From Pollenia angustigena (lineage: Eukaryota; Arthropoda; Insecta; Diptera; Polleniidae): a DNA stretch of 64,000 bases. The DNA is taken from positions 105,425,284 to 105,489,283 of the forward strand of contig OV884057.1 of assembly GCA_930367215.1 (NCBI GenBank). Direction: 5' to 3'. The position numbers and the translations under genes are program-made. Below the pieces are notes generated by a model, which was given only the letters and a program-made list of their open reading frames with translations, made no database searches and was not told where the DNA came from. This document shows, piece by piece, positions 22,390-32,753 of the stretch. The stretch's first letter is position 1, and the number at the start of each line of letters is the position of its first letter.

Positions 22390-24050
22390 AAAATGCACTA
22401 CCTATATGATCTTAAAAAAACTATTTATTTTCATTCTGGAGACTTCCGTAATTCAGTTTTTTTGAAACAGCGTTACACTTTAGACGTTAGTTTCAAAAAT
22501 TTAAATAATTGTGATCTGTGCTTAAAATGTCACATACAAAAATGTATTGTTGCAACCCTTTCAAAAAGTGGGACATAAATATATATCATCAGGACTAAGA
22601 AGAGCTCAAGAGTGGATGACTGTCATATGTAAAAATATTCAACATCAAATAGAATATGCCATTCATGTAGGCTTAGATTATGTCGACTACAAAAAGAAAA
22701 CATTTTCATTCAGAAGAAGAAATGGACTATGAAGAGATAGATTCAGTTGAAGGATTGGAGCAAAATTAATCGTTGCCTAAAGACAAAGCTGTGGTGATTC
22801 CAGAAATTGTGGTTTCTTAGTTAAACGAGACACTACCATATCTTGAAGAACCTCCAATTTCATCCAGAAAAATGTTATTTAAAAAGTACAGAAGCAACTA
22901 GTTTCAAAGTGTGAGCACTACAATCAAAAAAGTAGTTTTTCCAGAATTGACACCTTCTACATCACACCAACGCCCGGAATCAGAAATTATAGCACAATTA
23001 AAAGAAAAATTTAAAACACTTTCGAAAAATAGCGAGAAAATGCAATTACTTACTATTTTGCCTAAAAGCTTTAATGGCACGTGAAGTGAGAAAAACTTGT
23101 CGATGAAAAAGGTATATTAAGTACCCCGAATCAAAAGCTGTGCATATCTTTACCGAGTGAACTTGCTGATACAATTAAAGAGTTTTATGAATGCGATGAC
23201 ATCAGCCGGTATATGCCCGGAATTAAAGATTTTGTGTCCATTACGGAAAATGGAATAAAAGTTCGTAAAACAAAAAGGCTTCTGCTAGGAAACTTACGAG
23301 AAATGTATGCATTGTTTCGAGAACGACATTGGGAACACAAAATAGGTCTATCTAAATTTTGTGAGCTCAGACCAAAAAACGTAGTGCCCGTCAACGCATG
23401 TTGCACCCATAATGTATGCGTCTGTATAAAACACCAAAACTTTAAATTAATGCTTCACTCTATTAATTTAAAAAAAATTAACAAAAAACTTAAAAGATTA
23501 TGAAATGAAATCATACAAAGACAGCATTCGATATCGAGTAAGCTATCGTATCGAGTAAACTCGTATTTTCCTGCATACGATAGACACTGACGTATCGAAT
23601 GAAAACTAGAGAGAAGTAATGACTTTCGTTACTCGATATCGAATGCTATCATCTCAAATTACGATACATTTCATTCGATATCGAGAGTCGTAATACCAAA
23701 ATAAAAAATGTCGATCAATTTTGCTCGATATCGTATGCGGTAATTAGACCCCTGTTGTAAAAAAATTGTGTGCTCTTCAGAATCTCCATACTGCTATCTT
23801 GGAAAGTGTAAATTTTGTCCTGGAACAGATAATTTAATAGCCAAACAAACCTTAAAAATTGCAATGTCATATATCTTTCTGAAAATTACCATAGAGAAGA
23901 TGAATTTTTAAGAGAACGCTTTTTTGGACTACGCACAATTCCAGGTACACAAAAATATCATTGTTTCATTCCTGAAGGAGAAAATAAGTTAAGAGAAAAG
24001 ATTTTTTTCAAATGATAGCGAATTTTTAATTGAAAAAGTTCGTTACTAAT
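22390..24050 (+). pseudogene. decayed transposase related to the one at 44546-46771
   Basis: Several short frames together follow the order of the large transposase further right. Recognisable parts are EFYECDDISRYMPGIKDF and IGLSKFCELRPKN (about 23185-23380), CVCIKHQNFKLML (23420-23460), CSSESPYCYLGKCKFCPGT (23772-23830) and a C-terminal-like segment with IPGTQKYHCFIPEG (23940-23980). The central catalytic region is deleted, and there are many stops and shifts. The coding line is also split at 23520-23755 by a separate insertion; on either side codons resume without loss (SYKD before, CCKK after). Confidence 0.75.
23520..23757. mobile_element. CGATATCGA-rich insertion inside the transposase relic
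   Basis: Inverted repeats GCATTCGATATCGAGTAA (23524) and TTACTCGATATCGAATGC (23630), plus a further CATTCGATATCGAG and GCTCGATATCGTATGC. The right end reads AATTAGACCCCTG, which on the other strand is CAGGGGTCTAATT, a hAT-like terminus. The matching left terminus is missing, so the element looks truncated. Confidence 0.6.
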
Positions 24051-24256
24051 TTATGTTTTAATAAGAGCCAGTTTTTGACATAAAGATCAGCGATTAAATT
24101 AGAACTAATCTTTGAAACTCGTTTTTGGATATTCGATTATTTAATTTTGTTTCCAAGTTTAAACGCCCAAAGTTGGCGGTTTAAACTTCCGACAGAACTT
24201 TCAAAAGAACGAACAGCTTTATAAAAGAAAATAATTTTTTATTTAAAGTTTTATTA

Positions 24257-24394
24257 AGGGGGTAATTTTGTTGTTCACTTCACCTTGCGTTGAGAAAATT
24301 TTCATATAAAATTTTTTGAATTTTCAAAATTTCAAAAAATTTTATATGAAAATTTTCTCAACGCAAGGTGAAGTGAATAACAAAATTACCCCCT
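24257..24394. repeat. palindrome of 138 bp (foldback MITE)
   Basis: AGGGGGTAATTTTGTTGTTC at the left is matched by GAATAACAAAATTACCCCCT at the right, with pairing continuing through CTTCACCTTGCGTTGAGAAA almost to the centre. No coding capacity. Target duplication not clear (TA or AA). Confidence 0.8.
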
Positions 24395-25034
24395 AAATAT
24401 TCCACCTCGTAAGATAAAATATTGCTTGAATATTTTGCTTCTTTTTCGATTTCATTTATTTATAAATATATAATATTATATAACACAATACAAAATTCTC
24501 GCCTTTTCTTCTTCTTTTTCACGTTAAGAACAGTAATTTGATGACAATTTTTGGCATTTGATTTTAACTGCCATACTTATACATAAAAGTATTGTCAATT
24601 CATATGGCAATGCTAAAAGCTTTAATTTTTCACTTAAAAACGCCAAAGAGGATTAAAGCTAGATTAATTTTATTATAAGATTAACAATTGTTACTACTGA
24701 TCCTGGTTTAAACTCTAAGTAAAAAACCCGCTCTAAATGGCTGAATATATGTTATATTTAACTCAACCTTTTAGAGCAACTTTTTGGGTTTGATATTAAA
24801 GTTAATTTTATTCTATAATTAGCTAATCTGAGAATTCAGTTAATCTAGTATCAATTGAATTTGATATTTTTGGGTGGTGGCTTAAAGCATGTCAACATTT
24901 TTTTGCAAATATCAACTTTTTATCAAGCAATATGGATGTTTTCAAAGAAGAAGAAGAAAATGCGCGAATTTAATATTGTTTACAAGGTAGAAATTTTTTC
25001 GTTTAAAGAAAAAATATATTAAAGAACAAATATA

Positions 25035-25254
25035 CAGGGGTGTCATGGAAATCGAAAACGTAAAACGAAAGAATTTAGCAGTTCTTTTTATTATACTTTT
25101 AATCTAATTTTTACAATTTTTGTTAAACAATTCTATTTAATAGAGCATTATTTGTGTAATAATTGTCATAAAATTTTTTTATTACATAAATCTTATTGAA
25201 AAACGACTCTTAAAATTCTTTCGTTTTACGTTTTCGATTTCCATGACACCCCTG
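25035..25254. mobile_element. MITE with ~40-bp terminal inverted repeats
   Basis: CAGGGGTGTCATGGAAATCG at 25035 (repeat continues GAAAACGTAAAACGAAAG) is mirrored at the right end ATTTCCATGACACCCCTG. The CAGGGGTGTC terminus resembles hAT ends, but no 8-bp duplication is visible. Confidence 0.8.
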
Positions 25255-25351
25255 ATAGAATGGAAAAATTATATAAAAGTGCTAAGCAATGTTTTAAAAT
25301 GTTTTTTTTTGTTTATATTTTTTCAAGTTCTTTATGTTAAACATATCGATA

Positions 25352-25728
25352 CCTTCCCGCAAGAATGTATTAAGGGACATTTCTAAAACTGTGTAGGAAA
25401 CGAAAAAAAAACCGTCTCATTTAGTTATTTATTTTTCGGATTTTATTGAAAGGAACATATTTGTAAAGCGATTTTCAGAATACAAGACATATTTAAAAAT
25501 GTGGCTTAGCATAATTTCTTTGGCGGATAACACAAATTACAGGGTGCAACATTATTCCAGTGAGAAAACTTGACGGTTGATACAATTTTATTTTCACTCT
25601 AGTTTCCTTTGCATCCATGATAGGGCAGCGAAACCCAGGCCAAAATGTGGCGCTAAACTTCTAGTATAGTTCCACATCAAAAAGTCATTTTCGAAAAAAG
25701 TGTCGCTTAATACATTCTTGCGGGAAGG
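25352..25728. mobile_element. MITE bordered by TATCGATA on both sides
   Basis: CCTTCCCGCAAGAATGTATT at 25352 and AATACATTCTTGCGGGAAGG ending 25728 are inverted repeats. TATCGATA stands immediately outside both ends (25344-25351 and 25729-25736). Because TATCGATA is its own reverse complement, it could be either an 8-bp target duplication or the outermost part of the inverted repeat. Confidence 0.8.
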
Positions 25729-25937
25729 TATCGATATGTATGTTGACAGTTTAAGTTAAGGTTTAAACCACAACCGTTGGTCGGTTAAACTAGCAAAAAA
25801 AAGTTAAAAAATACAACTCAAAAAGTAAATACGGAGATTAAAGTTAATGTAATCGCTAATCTCTAACCCAAAAAGTGGCTCTTAAAGGTTAAAAAACAAT
25901 TTTTGTAATAAATTTTCAAAATTTAAAACACAAATTA

Positions 25938-26197
25938 CACTACGTGACAAAATTTCAACAAAGTCGTGACCAAATGAATCTGACAGCTAATTTTTATGTA
26001 AAATTTTCCGCTGAATCCGAATATGAAGTCTAGAATTCAGTCAGCATCTTTCTTAAAAACACAAATAGCAGTTATTTTGGAATATCTCAAAAACTTTTCT
26101 ACTTTTGACAATTCAGACTTCATATTCGGATTCAGCGGAAAATTTTACATAAAACTTAGGTGTCAAATTCATTTGGTCATAAAATTGTCACGTAGTG
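25938..26197. mobile_element. MITE with long inverted repeats and TTA target duplication
   Basis: CACTACGTGACAAAATTT and GACCAAATGAATCTGACA at the left are matched by inverted counterparts at the right, and the inner GCTGAATCCGAATATGAAGT pairs with its complement at 26116-26142. TTA flanks both ends (25935-25937, 26198-26200), as for PIF/Harbinger elements. Length 260 bp. Confidence 0.8.
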
Positions 26198-26235
26198 TTA
26201 TCAATTAAAAGCTTTAAAAAGTATTATATATAATA

Positions 26236-27126
26236 AGGGTATTCATTTCATTTTTTTTATTCGTTGGAAAAATGGAAAAGTGGAAAAATGTAATTTTTGT
26301 TACAACAAACACAAGGAAAAACTTTTCCACCGAAAGTTGCAATTTAAACAAGCTTTAACCAAGTGTAAAAAATCAGATTGGAAAATTACAATTTTACAAT
26401 TTTTTAAGAGTTGGCAATTCACAAACGTCCAATTGAGTGTGGTTGCTACCATATTAAAAATGTTGCTATTTTTCACAAAAAGCACTAAAATTTACATCTC
26501 TTTTTAAGATAATCAACTATGATTCTTTAAACTCCATTTTTATTAAATCAAATTTTACTTTTTTAACTTGAGGTTACACGATCAAGTTTTGCCTATCAAG
26601 TTTTAATACACTCACACTTGTTTACCAATACACTCATACTTTTAAAAATTGATACGAACTTGCCTTTAAAATTCTCTTGCCAGTGAGTGTTTCAATTTAC
26701 GTTCAAGAAAACAGCCGATTTCAAGGTTAGTGAGCAAATTTGTCGTTTTTGAAAGTAAATTGCTCAAAAATTGAATGGAGCCTACGTCACAACTATCAAT
26801 TTTTGGAAATTTTGACAAACAGTATATGTAAAAGACTATCAAGAACAACTTGAACGTGTGGCTGCAAGGTAAAACGTCGGTTTTCAAAACTAAATTAAAA
26901 ATGAATTCTATACAAAAAAATATAAAAAAAGAACTTAAAAATAACGTGACAATTAAATAATCAATTAATTAAATTTTAACTCTTTTATTTGGCATCTTGA
27001 AAAATATCAATTACTTCCAAGAATTTATGACAGATTTTTGTTTTTGACAGTTTTGTACCTTTAACTAAGGTGTAATTTTCCTTTTTTCCATTTTTCCAAC
27101 CAAAAAATTTTTGAAATGAATACCCT
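26236..27126. mobile_element. non-autonomous DNA element, ~890 bp, TA-flanked
   Basis: AGGGTATTCATTTC at 26236 and GAAATGAATACCCT ending 27126 are inverted ends; pairing continues into the GGAAAAATGGAAAA segments. TA lies outside both. The interior has no transposase; short frames there are shadows. Confidence 0.7.
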
Positions 27127-27163
27127 TAATAAATTTAATACAAAAAAATTACCTCAATTATAA

Positions 27164-28319
27164 TCTATATATATAAAAAGAAGTGTAAACTTTGATGTCA
27201 CCACTAACCGCAACAAAAACGTTGGGGCACGTTGGGGATAGTCTGTAGATGGTTTATGTAAAGTTTGCACGAAATCGACCCAGTGGTTCCGGAGATATGG
27301 CATTTAGATTTTCCTATATATTCCCATACAAATGTCAAAAAAATGCCCTCCATTTTGAAATCCTTCAAAACGGGTTGACCCATTTTTATGAAATTTTGTA
27401 TGTGTTTTTGTTAGGCATGAGAATAGGTAGTAGAGTATATTTTATATCGCTAGAGGGCGCAAAATAGGGCATAAGTTTCCCCTCCCTATATTTTCTTACC
27501 TAATCAACCTGTTTTCTTAAAATTTGGCATGCAGGCACTGTAACATCTGAAAAAAAAATAGGGAATAAGGAGTGAAATAGGGCAAGAGGAGTAAAAGCTT
27601 CCCCTCCCTATATCTGCTTAACAAATCGACCGATTTTCTTGGAATTTTGCAGGAAAATAGTGTAACATCTGGAAAGAACTATAGCCTCAAATTTTTATTA
27701 TTTAGGGCGTGAAACTAATCAACCGGGTTTTTTTAAATTTGGCATGAAAGGAAATACGGAATAGGGCAATAGCGGTAAAAGCTCCCCTTCCCTATATCTA
27801 TTAAGCTAATGAGCGGGTTTTCTTAAAATTTGGCATGCATCTGAAAGGAAATAGGAAATAGAATGTGAAATAGGGCAAGAAGGGTAAAAGCTCCCCCTCC
27901 CAATATCTTCTCAAAATTTCGCAGCCGAATAGTTTTACAGCTGGGAAGTACTATAGCCTATAGTTTTTATTATTAAGCGTGAAGCAGGAGGGGTAAAAAC
28001 TCCCTTCCCTATATTTTCTTAACTAATCAACCGGTTTTCTTAAAATTTGGCATGCAGACACTGTTACATCTGAAAGAGAAAGGGCATAAAATACGCCAAG
28101 AGGAGTAAAAGCTCCACCTCCCTATATCTTCTTAACTAATGAACTGATTTCCTTGCAATTTGGCGGGCAAATAGTGTAACAACTGGAAAGAACTAAAGCC
28201 TATAATTTTTATTATATTCTTAACTAATCAACAGGTTTTCTTAAAATTTGGCATGCAGACACTGTAACATCTGAAAGAAATAAGTTATATGGCAAAACAA
28301 CGTTTGCCGTGCTAGCTAG
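27164..28319 (+). mobile_element. non-autonomous Helitron 1
   Basis: The left end is A|TCTATATATATAAAAAG and the right end CTAGCTAG|T. Just before the right end is a hairpin GGCAAA-ACAACG-TTTGCC (28291-28308), about 7 nt from CTAG, which is the Helitron 3' signature. Inside are about five diverged tandem units with AAAATTTGGCATGCAGACAC and CTCCCTATATCTTCTTAACT, roughly 120-180 bp apart. No Rep/helicase gene is present. Insertion between A and T is as expected. Confidence 0.85.
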
Positions 28320-28629
28320 TTATAATTATATAAATAAATACTTACTATTTTTGTACTGCATTTTAAATTTACATTACAAATTTCAACTGAAAGCTTTAAA
28401 CAGTATTATTTTAAAAACATGAATTAAATTATTCTATTGTTTTGTTCAATATTTTGTAATAAAAAAATAAATGAAAACTATAATGCCTTCTTCAATTCGC
28501 ATGGGCAACACATTTAGAATAATAAGCCTTATGTGTAGTTTATTGAACACGAGCGCCTTATTCGTCCGTTCAACTTACATTTAAAACAAAAACAAAATTT
28601 CGAAATTTCGTGTTCTATAAACACCACAT

Positions 28630-29110
28630 TAATGTCATTAAAAATCCAACATAAAAGGATTGTCTTGTATGAACACAAAACATACTTAGGATCACGTGCT
28701 GGTCTATAACTCTGACACCAATTGAGTCTCCACCTTACAATTTTCTGCAAATGCAGAAAAGGGTCTAATACTTGACATATATTTTTTTAAGAATTTTAAA
28801 AAATATACTTCTTGACCTTTGACCTTTTCTTAAAAAAGCACAATATGTATACCATTTAAAAGGGTGCACTTTCATCTTTAAAACCGATACCAAAAAAACT
28901 AAATTATCTTGCGTAGTTCAAATTTCTATCCTTTTTTGTAAGAAGACTTTTGTGATTTTTTAACATTTTTCACATCTTTTATGACGTGATATTTCAGAAG
29001 CCAAAAGAATCTGGGGTCTGAAAATGTGCGTTTTGTTGAAGTCCAATAACATACAAAATTTGTGTTTAGTTTCATTGAAATCGGAGGTGATGATGCCGAA
29101 CGACATGATG
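28630..29110 (-). repeat. dispersed repeat, copy 2 (uninterrupted)
   Basis: Reverse complement of 20880-21530 over the shared part, for example AAATCGGAGGTGATGATGCC and CAAAAAAACTAAATTATCTT. It lacks the palindromic MITE of copy 1 and so provides the empty site. To the left (28555-28610) is half of the same palindromic MITE family (ACATTTAAAACAAAAACAAA). Confidence 0.7.
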
Positions 29111-29344
29111 GTTTGACATGGATTCACTCAAATGTGAAAACGTATTGGTTTTTTGTTGCGATTTTTTTCGCTGTTATCCGTTTTAGATGTTGTTTTGTTG
29201 GTTTGTCGATGACAAGTGCCTTGTTTTTTCTTCTTTTGTCTTGGCGCTTTGAACTGGACCTTCTTACACGACGGGAACTGTCACTTAAAGTCGAAGTCGA
29301 TCAGGTCGCTTATAATGCGGGCGATAGTGACTGATCGATCTTCG

Positions 29345-29565
29345 ACAGAATGATTATCTATTTTAATTTATTTTATATGTTTTTCCTGTGTAACCTGTCC
29401 GTATAAACGCCTGGGTTCGAGCACAGATTCAGTCAAGAAAAGTTATCAATAAATTTTAATTAATTTCATGTTGTAAAACTCCTTTTTTCTTAAAAATAAT
29501 TTAATGAAAATTAAATTTGATGAACTTTAGCCTTATTAAAATATTAAAATTTGGATTAAACTTTT
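29345..29565 (+). repeat. partial tRNA-like SINE copy
   Basis: CTGGGTTCGAGCACAG (degenerate B box) is followed by the family tail (TCATGTTGTAAAACTCC, AAATTTGATGAACTT, AATTTGGATTAAA). The A-box side is missing; instead GAATGATTATCTATTTTAAT precedes it, a segment also found next to the copies at 31 and 35 kb. Confidence 0.55.
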
Positions 29566-29846
29566 ATATTTATGCCTATTTTGAAAATTGTCATCGAAAT
29601 TGTCTGTCTCTTCCCTTAAAAATTAATCGGCGAAAGCAAAATTTCGAGGGAAAGTAATGGACCGACTTTGAACATTGAATACTCCTTATATATACAAATT
29701 CTGATAAAAATCTTAAATATTTATAATACTGTTATCAAAGCTGATTTAATTTTAAAATTAAATTCATTTTGATCTCGGTACATGTTTATACTTATGTTCT
29801 TTAAGCAAGTATGCGTGTTTATTTTCTTTTTGTTTTTATAAAAATA

Positions 29847-30706
29847 CTAGCTGACCCGGTCCGCGTTGCTGGCCCTAAGCAAATATTGTTGTATTACCAG
29901 ACGATTTAAATTGAGCTTTAAACGAAATTTACGGCCTTTAAAATGTTCCTTCTGTAAAAACCTAAGTTGGATCATGGCGATGATTTTAAAGAAAAAATCG
30001 TCCAAATCGGCCCAGCCGTTCTCAAGTTATGCGCTTAATAGAAAAAGTGGGCGTAAAAGTAGGCGTGATACATTTTTCTTTCGATGAAAACGTAAAATGG
30101 ATTAATACGAACATTTAATAGAAAAATTAGTCAAATCGATGAAGCCCTTTTTTTTTAGGTAAATCGAAAAAAGTGGGCGTGGCAAAATTTTCTTTCCGTA
30201 AAAACCTAAGTTGGACCATGGCAATCATTTTAAAGAAAAAATCGTTTGAATCGGTCAAGCCGTTCTCAACTTATGCGCTTAATAGAAAAAGTGGGCGTAA
30301 AAGTAGGCGTGGTAAATTTTTCTTTCGATTAAAACTTAAAGTTGATTAATACGAACATTTGAAAGAAAAATTAGTCAAGTCGATGGAGCCGTTTTCTGAT
30401 TTTAGGTAAATCGAAAAAAGTGGGCGTAAAAGTGGGCGGGGCAAAATTTTCTTTCCATGTAAATCTAAGTTAGACCATGGCGATCATTTTAAAGAAAAAA
30501 TCGTTCAAATCGGTCCAGCCGTTCTCAAGTTATGGTTTTTGCCACGCCCCTCCGCCCCCAGACCGAAAATCAAAAATCAGACTTCCCTATGTCACCCGCC
30601 TGAATATTCTGAAGATTCCCTGAAAATTTCATCAAAATCGGCCCAGCCGTTTTGGAGTCCATACGTTACATACATACCCACACACATCCAATTTTATATA
30701 TATAGA
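29847..30706 (-). mobile_element. non-autonomous Helitron 2
   Basis: On the - strand it runs from TCTATATATATAAAATTGG (complement of 30688-30706) to GGGTCAGCTAG (29847), between A and T. It carries three diverged internal units of about 250 bp, with TTTAAAGAAAAAATCG and GTGGGCGTAAAAGTAGGCGT words. No Rep/helicase gene. Confidence 0.8.
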
Positions 30707-30714
30707 TTTATTAG

Positions 30715-31075
30715 TATTGTGGTTATTTTGTTGAACTATTTATGGTTTTTAATCCAAATTTTTAATATTTTTAATTAGGCTTAAGTTCATGAAATTTAAT
30801 TTTTATTAAATTATTTTTATGAAGAAAGGAATTTTACAACATGAAAATCAATTAAAATTGTTATTGATAATCTTTCATTCTTGACGTGGCTCGGGCTCGA
30901 ACCCTGGCCGGCAGGTTACCATGACATGTTTCGATCGCAACCACTCGATCTCCTCAGATGGATTTGCCGTCTTACACTCGCAGCCATCGACGACTGCTGA
31001 CGTCACTAGTCAAACATCAATCCTTAAACCAAATTGTATTTTAACATTTGGTAGATCGAAATTTGCTTTCCTGAA
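30715..31075 (-). repeat. tRNA-like SINE copy, left arm
   Basis: Complete family order on the - strand, with B box complement at 30895-30905 (GGGCTCGAACC). Nearly identical to the copies at 31270 and 31930. Confidence 0.65.
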
Positions 31076-31269
31076 TGATTATCCATTTTAATTGATTTTA
31101 CATGTTTTTCCTTTACTTCTGTTTTTTCGTACTTTCGTCAAGAATTTTTCCTGAAGTCCAAGTACATTTTTTTTTGTTTTTTCACTTTGTCTTTCTCTTT
31201 TCTGTTGACCTTTTTCAGCACAACTTGAAGGACAAATGTACACATAGAGCTCGTGCCTTAGCTTTAACA

Positions 31270-31625
31270 ATAATTAGTATTGTGGTTATTTTGTTGAACT
31301 ATTTATGGTTTTTAATCCAAATTTTTAATATTTTTAATTAGGCTTAAGTTCATGAAATTTAATTCTTATTAAATTATTTTTATGAAGAAAGGAATTTTAC
31401 AACATGAAAATCAATTAAAATTGTTATTGATAATCTTTCATTCTTGACGTGGCTCGGGCTCGAACCCTGGCCGGCAGGTTACCATGAAATGTTTCGATCG
31501 CAACCACTCGATCTCCTCAGATGGATTTGCCGTCTTACACTCGCAGCCATCGACGACTGCTGACGTCACTAGTCAAACATCAATCCTTAAACCAAATTGT
31601 ATTTTAACATTTGGTAGATCGAAAT
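31270..31625 (-). repeat. tRNA-like SINE copy, centre
   Basis: Direct repeat of 30715-31075, differing at only a few positions (for example ATGAAATG for ATGACATG). It ends abruptly at GATCGAAATT, where the right arm begins. Confidence 0.65.
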
Positions 31626-31929
31626 TCCTTTCTTCATAAAAATAATTTAATAAAAATTAAATTTCATGAACTTAAGCCTAATTAAAAATATTAAAAATTT
31701 GGATTAAAAACCATAAATAGTTCAACAAAATAACCACAATACTAATTATTGTTAAAGCTAAGGCACGAGCTCTATGTGTACATTTGTCCTTCAAGTTGTG
31801 CTGAAAAAGGTCAACAGAAAAGAGAAAGACAAAGTGAAAAAACAAAAAAAAATGTACTTGGACTTCAAGAAAAATTCTTGACGAAAGTACGAAAAAACAG
31901 AAGTAAAGGAAAAACATGTAAAATCAATT

Positions 31930-32277
31930 AAAATGGATAATCATTCAGGAAAGCAAATTTCGATCTACCAAATGTTAAAATACAATTTGGTTTAAGGATT
32001 GATGTTTGACTAGTGACGTCAGCAGTCGTCGATGGCTGCGAGTGTAAGACGGCAAATCCATCTGAGGAGATCGAGTGGTTGCGATCGAAACATGTCATGG
32101 TAACCTGCCGGCCAGGGTTCGAGCCCGAGCCACGTCAAGAATGAAAGATTATCAATAACAATTTTAATTGATTTTCATGTTGTAAAATTCCTTTCTTCAT
32201 AAAAATAATTTAATAAAAATTAAATTTCATGAACTTAAGCCTAATTAAAAATATAAAAAATTTGGATTAAAAATATT
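31930..32277 (+). repeat. tRNA-like SINE copy, right arm
   Basis: On the + strand a weak A-box-like GATCGAGTGGTTG (about 32070) is followed some 36 nt later by a clear B box GGTTCGAGCCC (32116-32126), similar to class II tRNA genes. The head GCCATCGACGACTGCTGACG lies upstream (in reverse complement form) and an AT-rich tail downstream. No folded, intact tRNA was found. Confidence 0.65.
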
Positions 32278-32282
32278 TATTT

Positions 32283-32753
32283 TATTATACCCACACCACA
32301 ATAGTGGAGAGGGTATTATGCCTTTGTACTGATGTGTGTAACGCCTTAAAATATTGGTCCTAGACCGACCTTAAAGTATCACTTTCTGAGTCGAACTTAC
32401 GATGTATGTCCGGCTGGCTGTCCATGTAACCTTGTGCCAAATTACAGGTCGCAATTTTGGAGATAATTTGATAAAATTTCGGACATAGGTTCTTATTGGC
32501 ACAAGGACCAAGGCCGAATCGTAGGACCACGAGGGAACATAGGGGGAAATTTCTTCCTCTCAGAAATTATCAAACCGATTTTAATGAAATTTAAAACATA
32601 GATAGATCCATTTCTAGATGGACACATTAGCTATACAGTTTTTCAATAATTGGACCACAAGGGGAGGTAGGGGGCAATTTCTGCCTCTCACAAACTTTCA
32701 AAACGATTTTCATGAAGTTTATAAACATAGATAGATCCATATTTATATGGGCA
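32283..32753 (-). repeat. dispersed TATACCC repeat, first part (interrupted by Helitron 3)
   Basis: Starts TTATACCCACACCACAATAG and contains TCTGAGTCGAAC, GGTCGCAATTTTGGAGATAA and GACCACGAGGG units. It is the reverse complement of the complete copy at 62070-62605. It continues at 34521 after the inserted Helitron. Confidence 0.8.

Larger units (their letters stand above)
30715..32277. repeat. 1.5-kb inverted repeat built from tRNA-like SINE copies
   Basis: The left arm (about 30750-31393) and right arm (about 31624-32270) are almost identical reverse complements of roughly 645 nt. Between them lie about 230 bp, the rest of a further SINE copy. Each arm holds a complete SINE plus a ~190-bp spacer (GCACGAGCTCTATGTGTACA ... 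AAAATGGATAATCATTCAGG). The near-identity of the arms indicates recent duplication or gene conversion. A transcript would fold into long double-stranded RNA. Confidence 0.85.

Noticed and set aside
29062..29334. 90-codon open frame with acidic C-terminus
   Set aside because: It begins in dispersed repeat sequence shared with 20.9 kb and shows no protein family; probably a chance frame.
31102..31341. Open frame encoding a hydrophobic, Phe-rich peptide, present again inverted at 31678-31917
   Set aside because: It lies in the SINE-associated inverted repeat. The duplication explains both frames; composition is that of T-rich DNA and no family is recognised.
32116..32126. Possible tRNA gene because of a B box
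   Set aside because: No cloverleaf with paired acceptor and anticodon stems can be drawn, and the sequence is repeated with a long tail, so a SINE is the better reading.
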